The position numbers and the translations under genes are program-made. From Deltaproteobacteria bacterium (lineage in GTDB: Bacteria > Desulfobacterota > Binatia > Binatales > Binataceae), in NCBI GenBank assembly GCA_021780755.1, contig JAJXYF010000011.1:1-64000 (forward strand): 64,000 nucleotides of DNA. The letters run 5' to 3'. Below the pieces are notes generated by a model. That model ran no database searches. It was not told the DNA's origin and saw nothing but the letters and a program-made list of their open reading frames with translations. Positions 11,096 through 20,081 of the stretch are shown one piece after another (positions within the stretch are counted from its first letter, which is position 1; every line of letters starts with the position of its first letter).

Positions 11096-12736
11096 ATGGT
11101 GAAAAAAGCGGGCAAGCGCAAAACCGTCAAGCCGCGTCAGCCGCATATCCCGGTGGTGCCCGACAATGCGTCGTGGATCGAGAGCGACAGCTACGATCGG
11201 CGGGCATGGGCGGATCTCGGGCTGACGGCGCCGACGATCGGCGCGCTGGTGGAGTCTGGCGAGCGGCTGGTGCCGGACTTTGGCGCGCTGCTCCACGACC
11301 TTTTCCTCGGGCTGTTCAAATACAACCTGGTTTGGTTGAAGCCCGACGCGGTGCGGCGCAGCGCGGTGCTCAACCGCACGATCCTGGAGCGGCTGATTCC
11401 GTCGGCGGGCTTCGAGATGCTGAAAGCGCGGACGCTGCTCGAGGAGGACAAGGCGGTGATCGCGGCGCTGGTGCTGGGCGAGCAGGTGCTGGAGCTGGTG
11501 CGATCGGAAAAGCTCGTGAATCGGCGCGATATGCTCGATTTGTGGGACCTCAAACATCAGGAGGAGAGTCTTGCCGAGAGCGCGGCGGCGCTAAAGAATG
11601 CGGTCGAGTTGTCGGAACAGAATCAGCAGGAGGCGCAGGCGCAAGAAAAGACCGCGGGCGACGGTGCGCCGGAGAATGCGGAAAAAGACGATCTACAAAA
11701 GAACATCGACGAACTGAAGGAGGCGGCCGAGCGTGCGACGCGCGTGGCGGAGGCGCGGCTGAACCAGAAGGCGCGGATGTTCGAGGACTCGCTCCGGCAT
11801 AGCGACCAGAGCGAGCTCAAGCGGATGCAATTGCGCAGCGCACAACTGGCCGAGGAGATCGACCGCGTGGCGCAGGACAGCCATGACTTCAGCCTCGAGT
11901 TCGGGCAGGGCGGGCGGCGGTCGGCGGGCGAGCGGTTGGAACTGGGCCGGCGGCTGGCGCGTAATCGCAAGCTCGGGGAACTTGCGCGGCTGGTCGGGCG
12001 CTTCAAGCAGGACGCGCGGGCGCTGCGGCGCAAGACGCTCGACCGCGGAGTGGCGGAGGCCTACGACGTCGAGCGCGGGTCGGACCTCGGGCGGCTGATA
12101 CCGTCGGAGCTGGTCGCGCTGCATCATCCGCAACTGCGCGCGGATTTCCATCGGCGGCTGCTCGAAGGAGCGGTGCTTCAATACCGGCTGCGCGACGACG
12201 AGCAGAAGGGCAAGGGCCCGATGGTCGTGTGTGTCGACGTGAGCTCGTCTATGCAGGGGGACAAGGAGCTGTGGGCGAAGGCGGTCAGCCTGACGCTGAT
12301 GGATATCGCGCGGCGGCAGCGGCGGCTGTTTCGCGCGGTGCTGTTTTCGTCGGGGCCCGAGAGCATGCGGGTGATCGACCTGAATCGCGAGCGGCGTTAC
12401 CAGCCGGAACTGCCGAAGGTGATCGAACTGGCCGAGTACTTTCCCGGCGGCGGCACCGACTTTCAGGCGCCGATCGACGCGGCGATCGAATTGATCGAGG
12501 ACAAAAAGCTCAAGCGCGGCGATATCGTGGTAATCACGGACGGCGAATGCCAGGTGGCGCCGGAGTGGTTGGCGGAGTTGAAGCGGCGCAAGGACGAGAT
12601 GCAGTTTTCGATTTTCGCGGTGCTGGTCGATGTCGGTTCGAGCGACTTATCGACGCTGGCGCAATTCAGCGACCGGGTCAGTTCGGTGACGAAGCTGACG
12701 GTCGAGGGGACGCGCGAAATCTTCCTGAAGATTTGA
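11096..12736 (+). CDS. VWA (CoxE/ViaA-like) domain protein
   Basis: C-terminal VWA: MVVCVDVSSSMQGDKELWAKA...FPGGGTDFQAPI...VVITDGECQV; long alpha-helical N-terminus. Confidence 0.8.
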   Translation: MVKKAGKRKTVKPRQPHIPVVPDNASWIESDSYDRRAWADLGLTAPTIGALVESGERLVPDFGALLHDLFLGLFKYNLVWLKPDAVRRSAVLNRTILERLIPSAGFEMLKARTLLEEDKAVIAALVLGEQVLELVRSEKLVNRRDMLDLWDLKHQEESLAESAAALKNAVELSEQNQQEAQAQEKTAGDGAPENAEKDDLQKNIDELKEAAERATRVAEARLNQKARMFEDSLRHSDQSELKRMQLRSAQLAEEIDRVAQDSHDFSLEFGQGGRRSAGERLELGRRLARNRKLGELARLVGRFKQDARALRRKTLDRGVAEAYDVERGSDLGRLIPSELVALHHPQLRADFHRRLLEGAVLQYRLRDDEQKGKGPMVVCVDVSSSMQGDKELWAKAVSLTLMDIARRQRRLFRAVLFSSGPESMRVIDLNRERRYQPELPKVIELAEYFPGGGTDFQAPIDAAIELIEDKKLKRGDIVVITDGECQVAPEWLAELKRRKDEMQFSIFAVLVDVGSSDLSTLAQFSDRVSSVTKLTVEGTREIFLKI

Positions 12737-12749
12737 AGGACGTGCTCGA

Positions 12750-13220
12750 TCAGCGGCGGGAGCGGAAGAAATCGCGCAGCAGATCGGCACACGCGGATTC
12801 AAGCAGACCGGAGTACACCTCGATGCGATGGTTGAGGCGGCCGTCGCGTCCGATGTCGTACACCGAGCCCAGCGCGCCGGCCTTGTCGTCGCGCGCGCCG
12901 TAGTAAACGCGGGCGATGCGAGCGTTGACGATCGCGCCCACGCACATCACGCACGGCTCGAGCGTGACGTAGAGCGACGCGCCTTCGAATCGGTACGCGC
13001 CGAGGGCGGAGCCGGCGGCGCGCAGCGCTTCGACTTCGGCGTGCGCGGTGGGGTCGTGCGACGCGATCGGGCGGTTGTGGCCGAGGGCGACGACGGCACT
13101 ATCGACCGCCACGACGGCGCCGACCGGAACTTCGCCGGCTAGCGCTGCTTTGCGCGCTTCGGTGATCGCTCGCGACATCAGATCAACATCGGTTTGCGCC
13201 TTGTCGTTTTCGTTCGCCAC
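12750..13220 (-). CDS. tadA: tRNA-specific adenosine deaminase
   Basis: HAEVEAL and PCVMCVGAIVNARIARVYYGARDDKAGA deaminase motifs. Confidence 0.92.
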   Translation of the reverse strand: MANENDKAQTDVDLMSRAITEARKAALAGEVPVGAVVAVDSAVVALGHNRPIASHDPTAHAEVEALRAAGSALGAYRFEGASLYVTLEPCVMCVGAIVNARIARVYYGARDDKAGALGSVYDIGRDGRLNHRIEVYSGLLESACADLLRDFFRSRR

Positions 13221-13331
13221 CCTTTCGATGGTAGGTTCTTTACTGTAGGCGCGAAACCCGTCCGTTTCCGCTAACCTCCACGGTTACCGCGAAATAACTG
13301 CGAAAAAGGAGACCTCCGACAGGAATAAAAT

Positions 13332-13658
13332 ATGGCGGAAATCGGTGAAATCGAGCCGGTCGAGTTGAAGGCGCGCCGTGAACGCGGCGATAAATTCGTC
13401 GTGCTCGACGTGCGCGAACCCGAGGAGGTCGCGATCGCGCCGTTTCCCGACGCGACGCAGATTCCGATGGGCGATGTACCGTCGCGCCTGACCGAACTCG
13501 ACCCCGATGGCGAATGGGTGGTGGTATGCCATCATGGGGTGCGCAGCGCGCAGGTTGCGATGTACCTGGCGCGGATGGGTTTTGCGCGGGTGAGCAATCT
13601 GAGCGGCGGCATCGACGCGTGGTCGCTGACCGTCGATCCGGCGACGCCGCGCTACTAG
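13332..13658 (+). CDS. rhodanese-like domain protein
   Basis: VLDVREPEEVAIAPFPDATQIPM...VVVCHHGVRSAQVA. Confidence 0.9.
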   Translation: MAEIGEIEPVELKARRERGDKFVVLDVREPEEVAIAPFPDATQIPMGDVPSRLTELDPDGEWVVVCHHGVRSAQVAMYLARMGFARVSNLSGGIDAWSLTVDPATPRY

Positions 13659-13726
13659 TCGTTGCATATCATGAAGAGACCAAACTGTTCGGTAACGCGA
13701 TTCGGCCGGGCTAGAGGCGCTGAGCG

Positions 13727-14533
13727 ATGACCCATCTAGTGGCCGCAATCCAGATGGCGAGCGGGAGCGACAAGGCGGCCAATCTCGAAAAGGCGGAAAA
13801 CCTGATCCGCCTGGCGGGCGCGCGCGGAGCGCGGCTGGTCGCCCTGCCCGAGGTCTTCAACTGGCGCGGCAAGCGTAGCGACGAGGCCGCCGCCGCGGAG
13901 TCGCTCGAGGGCCCGACGCTCACCCTGATGGCGGGGCTCGCGCGCGAACTCGAAATCCATCTGGTGGCGGGATCGATCACGGAAGACGCCCCCGGCCATA
14001 CGAAACGCTACAACAGCTCGGTGCTGATTGGCCCCGATGGCGGTCGGCTTGCGGTTTACCGCAAAATTCATCTATTTGACGTTGACCTGCCGGGGCGCGT
14101 GACGATCAAGGAGTCGGACGCGAAGATGGCGGGAGTGGAAGTCGTGTCGGCGCAAACCGCGCTGGCGACGATCGGTCTCAGCGTGTGCTACGACCTGCGC
14201 TTTCCCGAGCTTTACCGCCGCCTCGCATTTGCCGGCGCGCGCATTATCACGATACCGAGCGCGTTTACCTTTCCGACCGGCGAGGCCCATTGGGATGTGC
14301 TGATTCGGGCGCGCGCGATCGAGAACCAATGCTACGTGATTGCGCCGGCGCAGTTCGGGCCGAACGTACATGGGTTCAGCGATTATGGTAATTCGATGAT
14401 CGTCGATCCGTGGGGGCGGGTGATCGCACGGGCGACCGACATGGAGGGCGTGGTGATCGCGCCGATCGATTTGGAATACCTGGAACGGGTGCGTCGCGAG
14501 CTACCGTCGCTCGCGCATGCGCGCCTGCGTTGA
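13727..14533 (+). CDS. carbon-nitrogen hydrolase, Nit1/omega-amidase-like
   Basis: Catalytic E/K/C motifs LPEVFNWRG, YRKIHLFDVD, CYDLRFPELYR. Confidence 0.9.
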   Translation: MTHLVAAIQMASGSDKAANLEKAENLIRLAGARGARLVALPEVFNWRGKRSDEAAAAESLEGPTLTLMAGLARELEIHLVAGSITEDAPGHTKRYNSSVLIGPDGGRLAVYRKIHLFDVDLPGRVTIKESDAKMAGVEVVSAQTALATIGLSVCYDLRFPELYRRLAFAGARIITIPSAFTFPTGEAHWDVLIRARAIENQCYVIAPAQFGPNVHGFSDYGNSMIVDPWGRVIARATDMEGVVIAPIDLEYLERVRRELPSLAHARLR

Positions 14534-14746
14534 CAAAAATGGCTCGGTAAAAGCGAAGTTTGACGAGCTTTGCTTGACGCCCGCGAGTGGGCGGGTTAAG
14601 CAGGCTTTTCATCTTGGAAGGATTTGCCGCCGTCGAGCGCCTCAGGATTTGTCATCGTACTCGCGAGCCGGTCGGAATCGCCGATTGCATCGAGTGAACG
14701 AGGCGGGTACGCGGGACGCAAATCGCGGTGGACGAGGAACATATAA

Positions 14747-15919
14747 ATGGCTGATGGACCGCTGGCTGGCTTTCGCATTCTCGACCTGACGCAAGTCGTT
14801 TCGGGGCCGTTCTGCACGATGCAACTCGGCGATCTGGGCGCCGACGTGATCAAGATCGAGCCGCCCGAAGGCGACGCGACGAGAGTATTTGGCCGACCGG
14901 CCAAGGGTGGCGTGACCGCGAGCTTTCTCAACTTCAATCGCAACAAGCGCAGCGTGGTGGTTGATCTCAAAAAAGAGCACGGGCGCGACCTGGTGCGGCG
15001 GCTGGCGGTAAAGGCCGACGCCTTTATCGAAAATAACCGGCCCGGGGTGGCCGATCGCCTGGGTATCGGCTACGCGGACATCCGGCGGCTCAATCCGAAG
15101 ATTATTTACTGCTCGATTTGCGGCTTCGGGCCGAAGGGGCAGTACGCCAACGCGCCGGCGTACGATCCGGTGATCCAGGGCTTCTCGGGCATGGCGTTTC
15201 TGCAGGGCGGGCGCGAAGGCAAGCCGACCGCGGTGAAGATGGCGCTGGCCGACAAGATCAGCGGGATGACGGCGGCGCTGAGTATCGTGAGCGCGCTCCA
15301 TGCCGCGCGTAATCGCGGCGTCGGGCAGTACATCCGGGTGGCGATGACCGAAGCGATGATGGCGTTTACCGCCAATGACGCGACCTACCTCGGCTACACC
15401 TTTCAGCCCGACGCCGATTACAAGGACAAGGTGCCGAAGAGCGGCAGCCTGGATCCGTTCAAGACCAGCGATGGGTGGGTGACGATCGCGCCGTTTACCG
15501 ATGAGCAGTGGGAGCGGCTGTGCGCGGGTCTCGGCCATGCGGAATGGTGGCAAGTCGAGAGCCGCGCCGATCGCATGCGGGCAGCACTGAAGGGAATCGC
15601 GAAGCTGCTGCCGGAGCGCGAGACGGCGCATTGGTTGAAGGTGCTGGAGGAGGCCGACGTTCCGCATGGGCCGGTGCATAATTACGATACGCTGTTCGCG
15701 GAGCCTGAGGTGGTCGCCAACGAGAACTTCACCGTGTATGAGCATCCGCAGGGCGGGCAGGTGCGCACGGTAAATCCGGGGATGCGCTTCAGCGAGACGC
15801 CGGCGCGGATGTGGCGGACGCCGCCGCGTCTCGGGGAACATACCGAGGAGGTCTTGCGCGAGGCCGGCTTCGAGCGCGATCAGGTCGAGGAGTTGCGGGC
15901 GGAGAAGGTCATCAACTAG
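14747..15919 (+). CDS. CaiB/BaiF (type III) CoA-transferase
   Basis: MADGPLAGFRILDLTQVVSGPFCTMQLGDLGADVIKIE... hallmark N-terminus. Confidence 0.95.
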   Translation: MADGPLAGFRILDLTQVVSGPFCTMQLGDLGADVIKIEPPEGDATRVFGRPAKGGVTASFLNFNRNKRSVVVDLKKEHGRDLVRRLAVKADAFIENNRPGVADRLGIGYADIRRLNPKIIYCSICGFGPKGQYANAPAYDPVIQGFSGMAFLQGGREGKPTAVKMALADKISGMTAALSIVSALHAARNRGVGQYIRVAMTEAMMAFTANDATYLGYTFQPDADYKDKVPKSGSLDPFKTSDGWVTIAPFTDEQWERLCAGLGHAEWWQVESRADRMRAALKGIAKLLPERETAHWLKVLEEADVPHGPVHNYDTLFAEPEVVANENFTVYEHPQGGQVRTVNPGMRFSETPARMWRTPPRLGEHTEEVLREAGFERDQVEELRAEKVIN

Positions 15920-15936
15920 CGCGGCGCGGGGGCGGA

Positions 15937-16512
15937 TTATTCCGGTTTCGATGATGGCGTCTGGCGCGTTGATGGCTGGGTGCCGCGGAGCCAGGGCGGC
16001 TTGAGTCGCGCGATCTTCCGATAGATCGGACAGCTTTCGTCATGCGCGCCGGGCAGGTAGCCGGTGCTGAGCAGGAACTCGCCGGTGATTTCGCCGCCGG
16101 TGAATGTGAACGTCCCCTTAAAGACCTTCACCCAGGAAGGTTTGTCGAGCGGATGATGCGCGGCGAGCCAGCCGGCGAACGATCCGTGGCTTTCGCGCAG
16201 TTCGATCAGGCGGCGCGCGTTGGCGATCGCGGCATCGACCTTAAGGCGATTGCGGACGATGCCGGGGTCGGCGAGCAGGCGAGTGCGATCGCGCGCGGCA
16301 TAGGCGGCGACCTTATCGACGTCGAAGTTGTCGAAGGCGGCGCGGAAGTTCTCGCGTTTGGTGAGAATCGTCAGCCACGAGAGTCCGGCCTGGTTAATCT
16401 CGAGCACCAGCCGTTCGAACAGGGCCGCCTCGTCATCGGTGGGGAAACCGTATTCGCGGTCGTGGTAGGGGCCGTGGAACGGATGGCCGGGAGCGATCGT
16501 GCAATAGCTCAT
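15937..16512 (-). CDS. tagI: DNA-3-methyladenine glycosylase I
   Basis: YHDREYGFPTDDEAALFERLVLEINQAGLSWLTILTKRENFRAAFDNFD. Confidence 0.92.
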   Translation of the reverse strand: MSYCTIAPGHPFHGPYHDREYGFPTDDEAALFERLVLEINQAGLSWLTILTKRENFRAAFDNFDVDKVAAYAARDRTRLLADPGIVRNRLKVDAAIANARRLIELRESHGSFAGWLAAHHPLDKPSWVKVFKGTFTFTGGEITGEFLLSTGYLPGAHDESCPIYRKIARLKPPWLRGTQPSTRQTPSSKPE

Positions 16513-16598
16513 CGGTCAAGTGGAGGCGAGTTCGAATCTCCGATCATAGGCGATAGTTCACGAAAGATTCTAGCGGGGCGCGTGCGGTTTGGCGAGGG

Positions 16599-16653
16599 CT
16601 CAGAGGCCGGCACGGGCGGTCCTGACGAAGGGCCGCCCGTGCCGGCCTCTGAG
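16599..16653. repeat. GC-rich perfect hairpin (21-bp stem)
   Basis: CTCAGAGGCCGGCACGGGCGG ... CCGCCCGTGCCGGCCTCTGAG. Confidence 0.85.
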
Positions 16654-16671
16654 ATCTGATAGACGACCCAA

Positions 16672-16752
16672 CTAGAGCAGGTGGGCGACGATGTAAATAA
16701 TGACTAATACTGAAATAGGCACTCCCAATAACCATGCGATTCCATACTTCAT
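16672..16752 (-). CDS. 26-aa hydrophobic single-TM small protein
   Basis: MKYGIAWLLGVPISVLVIIYIVAHLL*; CAGGAGATAGTCAGTATG places an AGGAGA RBS at good spacing. Not in the ORF track because it is short. Confidence 0.75.
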   Translation of the reverse strand: MKYGIAWLLGVPISVLVIIYIVAHLL

Positions 16753-17016
16753 ACTGACTATCTCCTGTAGGTAAAAGCCGCGATCCGTTCGGGCGGGACT
16801 TTATATCTGAAGTCCTATTGTCATTAGACTCCACTAGTAATGATTAGCAAGCGGCGGTGGATGCAATCGCTTGTAAAGAGAAGTTATTCGACGGGTCCGG
16901 TTCCGCAGGAGACGAAAGCCGAGACGCGGCCGTGGTTGCGGGACAGGCGTTTGCATAGCATGGATTATCGGAGGGGGCGGCCGAATTTTCCAGCGGGAAA
17001 GAAGTGAGCAAACGCA

Positions 17017-17532
17017 GTGTATTCAATGGAACGCAGAAACGGGTGGCTATACGCACTTGAGGGAGCGGCGGCGGTTGCCGCGATGTTGATCGGGGGATGC
17101 AGCACGACGGCAGCGCCCGCGGCAGCGGTTGCAACGGCGCCGTCCGCATATTCGACGATGGAGCCGCCAGCACCGGTGCGAAGTCAACCGAAGCGAGCGC
17201 AAGGGCACGTGGTAACGGCCTCGCGCTACGCCGAACGGCTGGCCGGAAATTGCACGAGCAGCGGCCAGACCTACGACCCGCAGAGCCTGACGGCGGCGTC
17301 GCGCACGCTACCGATGGGTTCGACTGTGAAAGTGACGGACGTGCATAACGGGCGTTCGGTCAATGTGCGGATAAACGATCGCGGCCCGTACGTGCATGGG
17401 CGGAGTCTCGATCTGTCCGGCCGCGCCGCTAAGAAGATCGGTCTCGGCGACAAGGGCTTGGCAAAAGTGAAGGTCAGTCGGCCGGTGATGGCCACCGCCA
17501 CCACGACGGCCCCGTCGATACCGTGCGAATAG
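17017..17532 (+). CDS. rlpA: septal ring lytic transglycosylase RlpA family lipoprotein
   Basis: Lipobox MLIGGCS; ASRYAERLAGNCTSSGQTYDP...ASRTLPMGSTVKVTDVHNGRSVNVRINDRGPY. Confidence 0.88.
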   Translation: MYSMERRNGWLYALEGAAAVAAMLIGGCSTTAAPAAAVATAPSAYSTMEPPAPVRSQPKRAQGHVVTASRYAERLAGNCTSSGQTYDPQSLTAASRTLPMGSTVKVTDVHNGRSVNVRINDRGPYVHGRSLDLSGRAAKKIGLGDKGLAKVKVSRPVMATATTTAPSIPCE

Positions 17533-17714
17533 TCACGACATTGGAATAGTCAGTCCGACCCGGCACGTGCGCGATGGTGACGCGGCTTGCGGGAATGCGA
17601 CGGCCCTCGTATGGTTGACGGCCTCGCGAGGTCGGATTTTTGCCGGAATTCGAGGTCGGCCGCGGATTATCGAGCGACCGCCGATAGGTATTCAGCTAGA
17701 CGCTCGCGCGGGAA

Positions 17715-18959
17715 ATGGGGATAAGCGTGATGAGCGATGCTCCCGCGATGGCCGGAGTGAGTCGTGCCGAGGTGGATTCGCCGCACGCATGGCGGATGGC
17801 GGTGGCGGGGTTTTTTACCTGCTTCACCCTGTTTGGCGTGGTGTACAGTTTCGGTGCGTTCTTCAAGCCGATGGCGGCGGAGTTCGGCGCCGACCGCGTG
17901 CATACGTCAGCGGTCTTTTCGATAACCGCCTGCATCTACAATGTGCTCGGGTTCGCCGGGGGCCATCTGGCGGATCGTTACGGTCCGCGCCGGGTGCTGA
18001 TGGTTGGGGCGATCGCGATGGGGCTGGGGCTGGTCGCGACGTCGATGGCCGGCAGCCTGGCGGTCGGGTGCGTGACCTATGGGCTCGGGATCGGGGTCGG
18101 CGTCGCGTGCAGCTATGTGCCGGTGCTGGCGGTGGTCGGGGGATGGTTCGAGAAGCGGCGCACGATGGCGCTCGGAATCGCGGTCTCGGGGGTGGGCTGC
18201 GGGACGCTGGTGGTGGCGCCGATCGCGGCGGCGCTGATCGTTCATTACGGGTGGCGCGAGTCATACGTGATCATGGGTATCGCGAGCACGCTTTTGATGG
18301 CGGTGTGCGCGATGGTGAGCGAGGCGCCACCAATCCATACGGCGGCGTTGGCTGCGCCCTTGACGCTTACGCACACCATGCGGTCGCCCGACTTTGTGAT
18401 GCTGTACGCGTCGATGGTGCTGGCATCGATTTCGATCTATATCCCGTTCGTCTATCTGCCCGAATTCGCCCATAGCCGCGGCGTCAGCCAGGTCGCGGCG
18501 GCGGCGCTGGTGGGGTTTATCGGTGCCGCCAGCATCGTAGGGCGCCTCGGTTTGGGCCGGGTCGCCGAGCGCACCGGAATCATCCCGCTTTACCAGACAA
18601 GCACGCTGATCCTGGGTTTGAGTTTCGGGTTGTGGATGGTGTCGCATTCGTACGCCGTACTGGTGGTGTTTACGATCGTGATGGGGGCGGCGTATGGGGG
18701 GATGATCGCGCTATCGCCGGCGGTGGTCGCCGAGTTGTTCGGGGTGCGCGGACTCGGTGCGCTGCTGGGCGCGCTTTATACCGGATCGGCGATCAGTGCG
18801 CTGACGGGGCCGCCGCTGGCGGGATTCGTGATCGATCGCACGGGCAGCTACCTGGGCGCGGCGGGGCTGGCGGGGGCGGCGGGAGTAGTGGGTTTCCTGG
18901 TGCTGATACCGCTGGGACGCCGGCGCGATATGGTCGCGGCCGCGGCGGAGGTTGGCTAG
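17715..18959 (+). CDS. MFS transporter
   Basis: 12-TM pattern, HLADRYGPRRVLMVG motif. Confidence 0.9.
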   Translation: MGISVMSDAPAMAGVSRAEVDSPHAWRMAVAGFFTCFTLFGVVYSFGAFFKPMAAEFGADRVHTSAVFSITACIYNVLGFAGGHLADRYGPRRVLMVGAIAMGLGLVATSMAGSLAVGCVTYGLGIGVGVACSYVPVLAVVGGWFEKRRTMALGIAVSGVGCGTLVVAPIAAALIVHYGWRESYVIMGIASTLLMAVCAMVSEAPPIHTAALAAPLTLTHTMRSPDFVMLYASMVLASISIYIPFVYLPEFAHSRGVSQVAAAALVGFIGAASIVGRLGLGRVAERTGIIPLYQTSTLILGLSFGLWMVSHSYAVLVVFTIVMGAAYGGMIALSPAVVAELFGVRGLGALLGALYTGSAISALTGPPLAGFVIDRTGSYLGAAGLAGAAGVVGFLVLIPLGRRRDMVAAAAEVG

Positions 18960-19065
18960 TTGCGGCGCGCGGAAAGTTTGTCGCTCGTGGCAGGTTACGC
19001 AGGCATGAAAATATCAGCATAAATCAGCCGCCGCTCCCACATTTTGCGGATCGGCGGAGAGGTCG

Positions 19066-19242
19066 GTGGATATCTACTGGACAGCGTTCGCGAATTTGCT
19101 TGACCCGCTGCCGAAGGAGCAATGCGCGATGCCGGAGGCGTATCGGCCGAGCTTCACGGTGAGCGACCCGGCAAGTCGCCGCATTTCGTCGTCGGATCGA
19201 GATGGAGTGAATCAGACTGGTCATGGAAACACACTGAATTGA
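19066..19242 (+). CDS. possible small ORF (58 aa, GTG start)
   Basis: VDIYWTAFANLLDPLPKEQCAMPEAYRPSFTVSDPASRR...; purine-rich GGAGAGG upstream; no family. Confidence 0.3.
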   Translation: MDIYWTAFANLLDPLPKEQCAMPEAYRPSFTVSDPASRRISSSDRDGVNQTGHGNTLN

Positions 19243-19274
19243 CTCATATCGCGATAAAACACTAGTCTCAAAAG

Positions 19275-20018
19275 ATGGTGCTTGAGGGGGCGAGGACGAA
19301 GTGGATGGGTATCGACGAACCGGTGGGAGCGGCGGCTGACGCGCCCGAAGCGACGCCCGCCGTCGCGGAATCGGAAGCTCCGTCGAAGATTGCGGAACCC
19401 GAAGTCGAATTGTCGCGGGGCGCGCGCTATCGGCATGCGCTGGGAAATATCGGTCTCGCGCTGCTGTTCTTCACCGCGTTGATACCGGCTAAGGGGCAGT
19501 ATAATTCGGGGCTGGCCAACGATATCTGGCTAGTCGGCGCGGTGCTGATGGGGGTGCTGTCGCTGGTGCGGGTGCCGGCGCGATCGTCGATGATCAACAT
19601 GCGCTCGATCATGGCGACGGCGGCGATGATGACGATACCGGCGCTGATGCGGCCGGCGGCGGGGTCGAGCGGATTGCTGCAAGACCTTGCGATCGTGATC
19701 GAACTAATCGGAATCGCGTTCACGCAAGTCTCGCGGCTCTACCTGGGACGGCGCTTCGGGCTGTTGCCGGCGAATCGGGGAATCGTGTCGAAGGGGCCGT
19801 TTCGACTGGTGCGTCATCCGATATATTCGGGATGGCTGGTGCTGACGATCGGGTTTCTGATGGCCTATCCGACGCCGAGGAATGTCGGGATTCTGATCCT
19901 GTCGGTGCCGTTCCTGGTCTGGCGGATGGAGTTGGAAGAAGAGCATCTGAACGAGGATGCCGAATATCGGGAGTACGCGGCGAAGACCCGGTATCGGCTT
20001 ATTCCGGGGATTTATTAG
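19275..20018 (+). CDS. isoprenylcysteine carboxyl methyltransferase-like membrane protein
   Basis: GPFRLVRHPIYSGWLVLTIGFLMAYPT...EEEHLNEDAEYREYAAKTRYRLIPGIY. Confidence 0.85.
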   Translation: MVLEGARTKWMGIDEPVGAAADAPEATPAVAESEAPSKIAEPEVELSRGARYRHALGNIGLALLFFTALIPAKGQYNSGLANDIWLVGAVLMGVLSLVRVPARSSMINMRSIMATAAMMTIPALMRPAAGSSGLLQDLAIVIELIGIAFTQVSRLYLGRRFGLLPANRGIVSKGPFRLVRHPIYSGWLVLTIGFLMAYPTPRNVGILILSVPFLVWRMELEEEHLNEDAEYREYAAKTRYRLIPGIY

Positions 20019-20081
20019 GGGACTCAGTGGGGCGCGTGGCGACAACGTCGCGGCACGCCGCCTGTGTTGTGCCCCGGGGGA

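Noticed and set aside
14642-15841. 399-aa minus ORF antisense to the CoA-transferase
   Set aside because: His/Arg-rich shadow ORF of a well-defined CaiB/BaiF gene.
16525-16550. GAGTTCGAATCTC resembling a tRNA T-arm
   Set aside because: Flanks do not pair as a T-stem and no acceptor or anticodon arms are seen; part overlaps the tagI upstream region.
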